Shown piece after piece: positions 25,930 to 33,176 of a stretch of DNA of 64,000 bases (position 1 is its first letter; every line of letters begins with the position of its first letter). The position numbers and the translations under genes are program-made. The notes below the pieces were generated by a model. It was not told where the DNA came from. It worked only from the letters and a program-made list of their open reading frames with translations, and did no database searches. Source of the DNA: Isoetes taiwanensis (lineage: Eukaryota > Streptophyta > Lycopodiopsida > Isoetales > Isoetaceae); assembly GCA_021234155.1 (NCBI GenBank), contig JAJEKV010000134.1, positions 1,363,328-1,427,327 on the forward strand, in the 5' to 3' direction.

Positions 25930-26790
25930 ACATCATGAGGAAGGAAGGAAGGAAGGAAAGAAGTATATTTTAACGTCCACGGAGACCAACTGGCCTATGA
26001 GACGGTTTTACAATATAGCGGAAAGTTTCCAAACAAAAAATAAAACCACAGAAACCCTATACAATGTGTCTCTACCACCGGGATGAAAAAACCCCCCGTG
26101 TGGGAGGAAAAACCCTTGTAGTAGGCGTTGAGAGGCCCTATTTGGGCGCTCAAATTCCCTGTGCTATGAGGGACTCCCTGACGGTGGAGACCTACAGAAT
26201 GTAGGACGCAAGACGTGCCACCATTGGCAAAGCCAGCAGTTGGTGAATTGCTATCTCAGAGCATCTGAGATCGGCATGAGCTGCTCGGATGTGTGCATAT
26301 GCTGGGCATTCCTATAGAGCATGGTATTCATCTTCTACTATCTGCATGTGACAACACTGGCATAATCTATCATGTCGGGGGATTCCCTGCCCTCCATCCG
26401 TACCCCAGCGGCGTGTCTCAATTCTGAGATGGTGGGACCCTGTCCGTATTGCAGCTATAGCTCTTCGTTTCTTGGTGGAAATGTGTGCCTTCAGATACTG
26501 GCCACCACAAACATCAAGCCACAAACTAAGGAAAATGCTACATCTGCATGCATGCCTCTCAGCAAACTAGCAGCGCTCACCAGTTTATAAAGCTTTAACA
26601 TGGGAACTCCTCCATATCCAATCGCACCCCCAGTTAAGCTTTCTGCCGAAATCTTTACCTTCCAATTGGTATGTACGTGATATATCATATTTCCCTCCAT
26701 CCCTAGGTTTGCCCTTCGAGCAACCCAAAAAGCATGACTTATAGATGGCAATACAGTTGAATGACGCTTCTCTATCATTGTTTTAGTGTC
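25930..26790 (-). mobile_element. LINE 3' end with CCHC zinc finger and (TTCC)n tail
   Basis: The minus strand encodes RLCQCCHMQIVEDEYHAL near 26312-26390, the terminal zinc finger of this LINE type. A frameshifted upstream part runs to 26778. The 3' UTR contains GTCTCCGTGGACG and ends in a (TTCC)n microsatellite (plus (GGAA)n at 25938-25962). A second copy of the same 3' end lies at 63541-64000. Confidence 0.75.
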
Positions 26791-26799
26791 CTTTAAACA

Positions 26800-27415
26800 T
26801 CTAAAGCGATGGACACACTAAAATAGAATGATTTGACTAAAGTACACCAAAAGTTGACTTGAAAGCTTCTAAGTTTTGACGAAAAAGTTCCAATTATTGT
26901 CGCTTATACTTTCTTACAAAATGGGCAATAGATTTGGTCAATATTTTTGGGTTGCCCTAGGGGGAAAACCCTTGGTGAGGTGGGTTCTTAGCATATTCTA
27001 AGGATAGGTATATACCTAGTATATTCGGAAAACTGCTCCAAACCTGCTGCAGCCCTTAAATTGGCGGTCATCCTCGTTAGTGGGCGAGGCACTGTGTAGC
27101 CGATAGCCAGTCTAGGATATGGCATGTTTTTAACTTCTGATAATAACATCGGATAAGTGCACTAGAGAGAAAACTTTCAGTCTGTCCGGCATGTCCTCCG
27201 GCTTACAGAAGCTTATATCTTTATTGTTTCAACAAAAGCTCAGTTTAAGTCTCTCTTCGAAGCTTGCAGAGTTTTCCGATGCCTCCATCTTTTATGCCGG
27301 AAAGGCAGGCAAAAAATGAATCTCAAAGGTAGAAAAAGGAGTGTGCCGGAATAAATATATTGAGCTCATATCTCAGGGATAGCGCCAACCATATCTGAAA
27401 AAAGGGGAAGAATCT
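26800..27415. other. No recognisable gene upstream of the alpha-kinase relic
   Basis: I looked for an upstream vWA segment (a D-x-T-G-S-M block) and did not find one. The beginning of the kinase gene is lost, in further exons, or too decayed. Confidence 0.4.
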
Positions 27416-28348
27416 GAGCTCAGCTTCAAGGATTTGTCGCCTGTCTGCTGTTCAAGCTTTTGGAGGTGGTGATACAGTAGAAGACGTCTTCTCAGGCCTC
27501 GAAAAAATTGGTCAGTTGCGCTGGGAATCTACAAACAGGATCATAATTCATATTGCCGATGCCCCTTGCCATGGCTCTAGGTTTCACAACAATGAAATCG
27601 ATGATTATTATCCTCGAGGCGACAAAAATGGTCAAGACATTACCAAATTGCTCCTGGTTTTGCGAGAGGTTAGCCAACTCTCAGCTTATTCCTTTCAACA
27701 TCTAAATAAAACCAGAAAAATGATCCAAGAGTTCGGGAGTTCAAGAAGGCTGTCGGAAGAGGAGATTGGATATATGAAGGAGTGCTAGGAAAAAACCCTA
27801 TGGAAATTGCAAAAGAAGTTGTGACAGTATGCAGTAAAACTATATCGAGGACTCAGTCTAGCGGCAAAGGTAATTTCACAAAGAGCAAATATGTTCCTTG
27901 TATGGTGGTTCCTTCGATACCATCATGGAACTTGATCTCGTCACAATTAGGGAAGCAGTATAAATCTAAGTGCTGTAGAAGCTTGGATGACCTGCAGGCA
28001 AAGATAGGCTCTGGAGGAAGTCTTGAATGCGAAACAATAGGATATGTGGAAGTCAGGATTGCTCCAAATCCATTCAGTGGTGAGGGTGCAACAAGATAGC
28101 GTTTCTATGCACACCTGGTGGATAATCATGGAAAGCAACTGGATATGGTTGTCAAGAGGTTTAAGGTAGCATTTGGAGAGAATACAAAAGAAGTACATGC
28201 AAAGAAGAACTACTTGGAACAGATGGAAGTGCAATCAGTGGCTGCCCAGATGGCTACAGAATTTAACAAGCGTACCAGAATGCTTGGAGGGACAAAACAG
28301 GTTTTCACATATCAACTTTGTCTTTTCAAAACGAAGATATGTAGTTGA
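27416..28348 (+). pseudogene. vWA-alpha-kinase (atypical kinase) pseudogene
   Basis: The first part encodes the end of a von Willebrand A domain of the type fused to alpha-kinases (MHCK/EF2K family): AFGGGDTVEDVFSGLEKI, IIIHIADAPCHGSRFH, then a DDYYPRGD loop. The second part (27782-28348) encodes an alpha-kinase start: VEVRIAPNPFSGEGATR, VVKRFKVAFG (likely ATP-binding lysine) and VAAQMATEFNKR. The reading breaks by a one-base shift near 27440, another near 27780, and an in-frame TAG at 28097-28099. The zinc-binding C-terminal half of the kinase is absent. As I understand the family, alpha-kinases are widespread in amoebae, oomycetes, fungi and animals but are not a normal part of flowering-plant kinomes. 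A foreign or viral origin is therefore possible. Confidence 0.8.
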
Positions 28349-28950
28349 ATTTCAATATGAGGTGCATATCTACTTTCATATTAGAGCTTGTTCTTAGAAT
28401 CATGAACTGCATTGTACTTTCAGACGAGTTTTCTATCATTAGGGCGGATTTGGGGTCTCAAAATGGCTCATATCTTGGGTTAAAAATTTTCACGTCAGAT
28501 TCGCCACGACCAATCAGGTTTGCGCCTCTTTTACAAAAGTCAGTATTAGTTGGCAGGTAGAAGAATGAGCAGGCTTACTTGGCATCCAAATGGCGTATTT
28601 TCATAGGGGATGCCTGCGCTTTTGTTGCAACCATATTAATGGGCCGTATTTTTTGGGAATCACTTCGCCGCCCAAAATAATGGTGACTTTGACCGCCTAC
28701 TGTCAGCGTCACCAACTCCCTTGTCAAATTTTGGCGCCAAACTTCTGTACTGTCACTCCGGTGCCTCTACGTGCATCCTCTCCGCCTTCACTCCTCATCT
28801 GCAATCTATGTCTCCTTTAATTTTTGTGTTCTTGCCTCATTTACAGAACTCCCAAGGTGAAGAAGTGGGAGGTTTTGTCTCAATAGGTTCGTGGGTGAGT
28901 ATGCTGCCATCAACGAGGGGCGAGCATAGAGTTAAGTGACAAAGGCGATC
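28349..28950. other. Unassigned sequence with a perfect E2F-like palindrome
   Basis: No convincing gene. The 12-bp palindrome TTTGGCGCCAAA lies at 28730-28741, matching two back-to-back E2F half sites. An E2F-like 'ttcgccgcccaaaa' occurs near 28665. Confidence 0.5.
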
Positions 28951-29127
28951 AGACGTGCGGACACATTGGATAGATAGGATAAAAGAGTTCAAGTTGAATT
29001 CTAGCGGCCGGAAAGTGGAAAGTATAATAATACGACATGCATATACCCCTTCTGATATGGCCAAAGAGCTAATCTCCACCAAAAACAGCTTCCTAAAATT
29101 GCCCTCAAATGGTAACCACTTTAATTG
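28940..29127 (+). CDS. Short unknown ORF fragment running into hairpin 1
   Basis: An open frame from just after the TGA at 28937 encodes HWIDRIKEFKLNSSGRKVES and continues to about 29121. No ATG start is evident, and the frame passes into the hairpin. I do not recognise it. Its hydrophilic composition and position inside the hairpin-flanked cluster suggest a truncated gene end. Confidence 0.3.
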
Positions 29128-29194
29128 GATCACACGACGCGAAGCTGTCTGTCAGCTATTTAAGTGCGTAGAAACAGTTTCGCGTCGTGTGATC
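29128..29194. terminator. Hairpin 1 of the GATCACACGACGCG family
   Basis: The arms (29128-29148 and 29174-29194) are 21 nt with a single mismatch (a G-T wobble), enclosing a 25-nt loop. The same arm sequence recurs at 31235-31304 and in half form at 32235-32253. Position between ORFs suggests transcript 3'-end or intergenic function, as in some large DNA viruses; this role is inferred. Confidence 0.5.
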
Positions 29195-29275
29195 TCTTTA
29201 TCTTTTCATTTCTTTTGTTGACACGTGTTTACAAACAAATTTATTGTGCAGGTTTTTGTTTATCAGACGTCGTGG

Positions 29276-29464
29276 ATGTCGTCCCGGTCGAAAGCATTAG
29301 TAGTGTCCTTGTCGTGTCACATAGACATCGGAATTGTCCCTTTCCAAGGTATGGATGCCGTGATCTTGCGGGGTATAGGCATCTGGTTTTACGGACATGA
29401 TTACAACGTAAAGGTCAGGAAACCGAGCTTGAGGCCGGTTGAATTGTGGAATTGTCCCCTTTAA
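29276..29464 (+). CDS. Unknown small ORF (about 62 residues)
   Basis: Begins at an ATG and encodes MSSRSKALVVSLSCHIDIGI, then GMDAVILRGIGIWFYG, ending at a TAA 42 bp before the next ORF's first ATG. I do not recognise it. The frame is open from the hairpin side, so it could also be a 3' part of a longer lost gene. Confidence 0.3.
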   Translation: MSSRSKALVVSLSCHIDIGIVPFQGMDAVILRGIGIWFYGHDYNVKVRKPSLRPVELWNCPL

Positions 29465-29508
29465 GTGAACTTTGTAAGCCACAGACTAATGTGAACAATG
29501 TAATTGCA

Positions 29509-30165
29509 ATGAAGAAATGTCTGACTGACGAGGTGCAAGCGGGAATGTCTGAAAACGGAGGCGTGAGGATGAGTTTCAAAATCTTCACATCGTTTGAAGT
29601 ATTTGCTAACATATTCCAGATGGCGCAGGAAGTTCGGAAAGCTCCGAAGACATATACGTGCTTTCTCTCCCCCCCTGCCGATTTTGTGGATGGCTTATTT
29701 TTGGTTCCGACCTGGGATGTTCGATTCCACGAATCATTCGGTCAATTAACAAAGTGCCGCGTAGTTAAGTCCTCCTTTAAGTTCAGATACTTTCTTCCAA
29801 AACAATATTTATACGTTAATTGTCAACTAGAACGAAGGAAACAGAAAAAGAGAGGCTGCACAACTTTTTGGAAGCCGTTTGAGGACCATAGCAGACACTC
29901 CGATGCGGTAGATATTCGAGTATGGCGAGGGGAGAAAGCCATTTATACAGCCACCATGGAAATCGAATGGCCATTATCAGAGCTAAGAGTGCTAATGGAG
30001 ACAAAGGAGATTGCTAACGACTTCCATTATTTCATTGATGGCATTAGGGTTGGCTACAGGCCTAGCGCTTTGAATCTCGGTTTTTTATTTGTGTTTTTGT
30101 CCGATGTTTTTTTAGGGTTCCGTATTTTGTCCGATATTATTTTAGGGTTCCGTACAATTATTTAA
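29509..30165 (+). CDS. Unknown 218-residue ORF in the hairpin cluster
   Basis: This is the longest uninterrupted frame of the cluster from an ATG. It encodes a mixed alpha/beta-looking protein with FLSPPADFVDGLFLVPTWDV, a basic patch LERRKQKKRGC, and IEWPLSELRVLMETKEIAND. The last 30 residues come from a 30-bp near-repeat ('tttagggttccgta' twice), so the original stop may have been lost. No signal peptide or membrane segment is evident before that tail. The frame is also open upstream from a GTG at 29446. I cannot assign a family. It lies 111 bp upstream of the histone-like gene on the same strand, with a TATAAAG in between. Confidence 0.5.
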   Translation: MKKCLTDEVQAGMSENGGVRMSFKIFTSFEVFANIFQMAQEVRKAPKTYTCFLSPPADFVDGLFLVPTWDVRFHESFGQLTKCRVVKSSFKFRYFLPKQYLYVNCQLERRKQKKRGCTTFWKPFEDHSRHSDAVDIRVWRGEKAIYTATMEIEWPLSELRVLMETKEIANDFHYFIDGIRVGYRPSALNLGFLFVFLSDVFLGFRILSDIILGFRTII

Positions 30166-30249
30166 AAAAGTTACCATCATATTTTACTTCTAACTTCTGT
30201 TTTTTACTATTTATCTCTTGTCAGATGTCTATTTTTGTCAGTGTTCGTA

Positions 30250-30256
30250 GTATAAA
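30250..30256 (+). promoter_or_regulatory. TATAAAG box just upstream of the H3-like ORF
   Basis: TATAAAG starts about 27 bp before an ATG in good context (GCCATGG). A plant leader would normally be longer. Such short spacing suits viral late-type promoters or a chance match. Confidence 0.35.
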
Positions 30257-30276
30257 GCGCCATCTGCTGAGAAGCC

Positions 30277-31098
30277 ATGGCAAGAACTAAGCAAACCGCA
30301 AGGATCCATCCAGGTGGTGTAAGGCCAAATGATTACATTAGTCTGCCTCTTTCATCCACATCTGAATCTGAAGTCTCTGATAGAAATTCTCCTCCTCCGA
30401 CCATGCCTAATAGAAGCTGCGGAAAAGAACTCCGCATAACAAATGGTGGGAGAAGCAGCTCGGCAGTAAGTAGGGAGGTGCGCTCCGGTTCGGAGACGGA
30501 GGATGAAAATGTGAGAGATCGCCGAGCAGAATATGACGCCGGATTAATTATTAGGCAGCCGCCTCTTCTTGCTCTTCCTGCTCCTCCTGTGGATGCGCCA
30601 GGACCTTCAAATCAAAGGAGGACGCCCAACGCCAGAAAGGGGAAGGCGACCAGAAATGTGAGGAGATGGTCGGAAGAGTCGGCTGAGCAACAACCTGCAA
30701 ATGCTGAGGTGGGTGAGGGTAGTGGCTGAAAGCGAAAGACGAAGCCTGGCATTAAAGCGCTTTGCGAGATTAAGAAGTATCAGAAGAGCACTGAGATGGT
30801 CATTCCGCAGCTCCTATTTGCGAGGCTCGTGAAAGAGATTCTGCAAGAGTGTGGTGCGATACATCATACCAGTCACAGAATTCAAGCAACTGCCTTAAAT
30901 GCTCTTCAAATGGCTTCGGAAGCAGTTGGTGTCGGTCTGTTCGAGGACTCGCAGCTTGCAGCAATACATGCCAAGCGGGTGACTGTCATGCCCAAGGACA
31001 TGCGCCTGGTCTTACGCATAAGGGATCCTGAGTACTATGGTCAAAATTTTATGGCTGAATACAACAAGAAGAAAGACCCCCCAGAAAAAAGGCAGTGA
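30277..31098 (+). pseudogene. Divergent histone H3 with long tail and one in-frame stop
   Basis: The protein begins MARTKQTAR, identical to the first residues of canonical H3 including K4, then departs (I at the K9 position). A long Ser/Pro/Arg-rich tail of about 140 residues ends at a single TGA (30727-30729). Downstream, in the same frame, is a complete histone fold: [19 protein letters not shown] (alpha-N), [15 protein letters not shown]-type helix 2, [16 protein letters not shown] and TVMPKDMRL. The loop between helices 1 and 2 is about four residues longer than in H3, as in centromeric or viral H3s. A C-terminal extension of about 25 residues ends PPEKRQ. There are no introns. It sits among unknown ORFs and hairpins. 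Alternatives: a viral H3, a retrocopy of host CENH3, or a gene that reads through the stop. Confidence 0.85.
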
Positions 31099-31234
31099 AG
31101 TGCCTTTGTGTTTTTTTCATATGTATAATATTCTTTAATGTAATGGCTTTCCTTATAAGCTTCATCTCTTAGTCCATTTCTTTCTTAGAAACCTAGGTTC
31201 ACACTTTGTATTTTTTTTTAAAGGTTATACATGA

Positions 31235-31304
31235 GGATCACACGACGCGCAGCAAGCATTGTGCTTTTTTTTTTGCACATACTAGTTTTCGCGTCGTGTG
31301 ATCC
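31235..31304. terminator. Hairpin 2 of the GATCACACGACGCG family
   Basis: Perfect 15-bp arms GGATCACACGACGCG/CGCGTCGTGTGATCC (31235-31249 and 31290-31304). A second inner stem TGTGC/GCACA closes a run of ten T. It lies 137 bp downstream of the H3-like stop codon and shares the left arm and the AGC after it with hairpin 1. Confidence 0.55.
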
Positions 31305-31325
31305 AACCCTAACCCTAACCCTAAA
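31305..31325. repeat. Telomere-like tract (AACCCT)3
   Basis: Three AACCCT units followed by AAA adjoin the right arm of hairpin 2. The unit is the TTAGGG type. The last part also fits the usual plant unit TTTAGGG once. It may be chance or a trace of telomere-associated integration or repair. Confidence 0.5.
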
Positions 31326-31451
31326 ATGTACGGACAAATCTCCCCACAACGGCTATGTCCCCTTTCATAATCGACAACGGCTACTTGAGTTCAGAAGTGA
31401 CAGCGCCTTACCGCTCCTAAACATCTTCTTGCATTCGTCGTCTGTTTCGCC

Positions 31452-32154
31452 ATGGATTGTTATGTGAAGTTCCTGGAATAGTATGCATCTGCCCCATATG
31501 ACAACGAGGAAGTTGCGCCGACTGCGATTTATCCATTCTATTGTAAGGAGTTGGACATCATGGGAAACAGTAGCGAGCTTGGATGCTATCGCGAGGTTGC
31601 TTTAGCTTTCAGCCGGACCGTTTGGGCTCATCGGACGTCCTTTGCAGATGTTCCTGGCTCATGGATTCCAAAACCAGCTCTAGAGGAAGCGGCTTCCCAT
31701 TTGCAAACAGCGAAGACGTTTTTCAAGAATGCTGCGCAGCGGGCTCCTCCTGGCTGCGTCCTTGCACTTAAGAAGGTAACGTATATCTCTTTTCCATTTG
31801 CATTCGCTAGTTATTGCATTCTGCTTGGCCAAACCAAAAACACACCGGAAACAATGAAATCTTTAAGCCAATGGGGGTCAGTTATGTGTGATGATGCTGA
31901 CTATGACGTAGAAATGGAGATAGATCTACATTGAAGTGGTTATGACAGCGACGAGGTTGCTAATTCAGGCAAAAGAAAACGTTGCGGCAGTGGGACAGGA
32001 GCGGGACATGTACAAAGAGATGGGGGACAGATTGGAGGAACGTTTGGATAGGGTGATTGCTGGCTTGAGGAGAAGAGACGAAGACGAAGACGAGGACGAA
32101 GCTGATGATGATGATGAAGATAATGAAGAAGAGCTCGCACTGGAGCAACAATGA
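31452..32154 (+). pseudogene. Unknown gene with coiled-coil and acidic C-terminus, one stop and one frameshift
   Basis: The frame opens at ATG 31452 (MDCYVKFLE), is interrupted by TAG at 31479-31481, then continues to 31934. It carries LGCYREVALAFSRTVWAHRT and ALEEAASHLQTAKTFFKNAA. A +1 frame takes over at about 31936 with LIQAKENVAAVGQERDMYKE, an Arg/Leu heptad helix, and a tail of nearly pure Asp/Glu ending ELALEQQ. The coiled-coil-plus-acidic layout resembles the C-termini of some viral BRO/KilA-N proteins, but I see no KilA-N domain, so the function is unknown. It is followed at 32235 by half of the cluster's hairpin. Confidence 0.5.
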
Positions 32155-32234
32155 CTCGTCGTATTTTGTTTTTCAATGTAACAATTTTCACAACTTTAAT
32201 CAAAAGTAACCTTTTTTTATTATTATCTTGTAAA

Positions 32235-32253
32235 GCATCACGCGACGCGAAGC
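32235..32253. repeat. Half hairpin 3 (left arm only)
   Basis: GCATCACGCGACGCGAAGC matches the left arm of hairpins 1 and 2 with two changes. No right arm follows. It lies 81 bp after the acidic-tail ORF. The cluster may be truncated here. Confidence 0.6.
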
Positions 32254-33176
32254 CACAAAATGGATGAAATCAGAGGACCAATTGACGCAATTGTGTGTTA
32301 TATACTTAGAGAAAAATAACACTATGGTAGTCTAGCTGGGAATTCATCAAACATTAATGGGTCCAACAGCACAAATTTGGAACCAAAGAAGCTGTATAAA
32401 ATTTCTTTATTATAGAAGTTATAGAGTATGTCTGTTGCGAATCAAAATGTAAACGGGGCGGCTTATGTTGACCTTCTAGATCACATGGCCAAGAATCGTG
32501 GAACAAACCCCAGGGAAAGGAAAAAAAGGTGGGGAAAAGAGGAAAAATGAAACAAGGAAAAAAGGAAAAGCAGAAAAGGGGCAAAGGGAAAAAGCAGGGG
32601 AGGGGGGAAAAGGACGAATTTTGCACGTAAACCACCACTTTTTGTATCATGCGAGTGGGCAGTTTCACCTCATTTGCTATGTCGCGAAATTTCCACCAAG
32701 TGGTGAATTAGGTTTAGTAGGCACCCTGGTGTCATAGGTCACATGGTGCTACCCACTCAGGCAACCCTGCCACTTGAGACTAACGCTCCTCGTGGACGGT
32801 GTCGCTGTGGGCTAACAATCGATAACCTCCTCCATCGGACCCAGTGGTTACCTAGTACAAAGCAACACTAGGCTTGGTTTCTAGTTCTATACCTACTCAT
32901 AAGTGAATCACAAGGTATACTTCCCAAAAACTCATCCATTAGCTTCTATTTGTGTGGCCTAGGTTTTGCTCAGGAACCATCCATTAGCTTCTATTTTGTC
33001 TCGCCTAGGTTTTTGGTGAGAAACTTCTCGATGGACCAATTCTTCTCACTATCAATATTTGGTCGGTCTTTTATGTTGGCTCCACGAAATGGCCACCCCA
33101 CTACTTTTAACCCTTTAAAACCCTAAAACCACTTCACATACGAGCAAGCCAAGCAACAAGTGTAGCATACTTGGCA
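32254..33176. other. Intergenic region upstream of nucleoredoxin, with a polypurine tract
   Basis: A strand-biased purine tract of about 100 nt (32512-32614, few interruptions) could form a triplex. A 'ccattagcttctattt' phrase is repeated near 32936 and 32982. The last 180 bp before the ATG is the presumed promoter and leader ('ctttaaaaccctaaaacc' near 33110); I cannot place a convincing TATA box. Confidence 0.5.

Noticed and set aside
28345-28560. FHA-like phrase RADLGSQNGSYLG
   Set aside because: Only about a dozen residues fit, no other FHA strands are visible, and the frame lacks context.
31231-31467. 78-residue frame with an apparent signal peptide
   Set aside because: It runs through hairpin 2 and the telomere-like tract. 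The hydrophobic stretch is a T-run.
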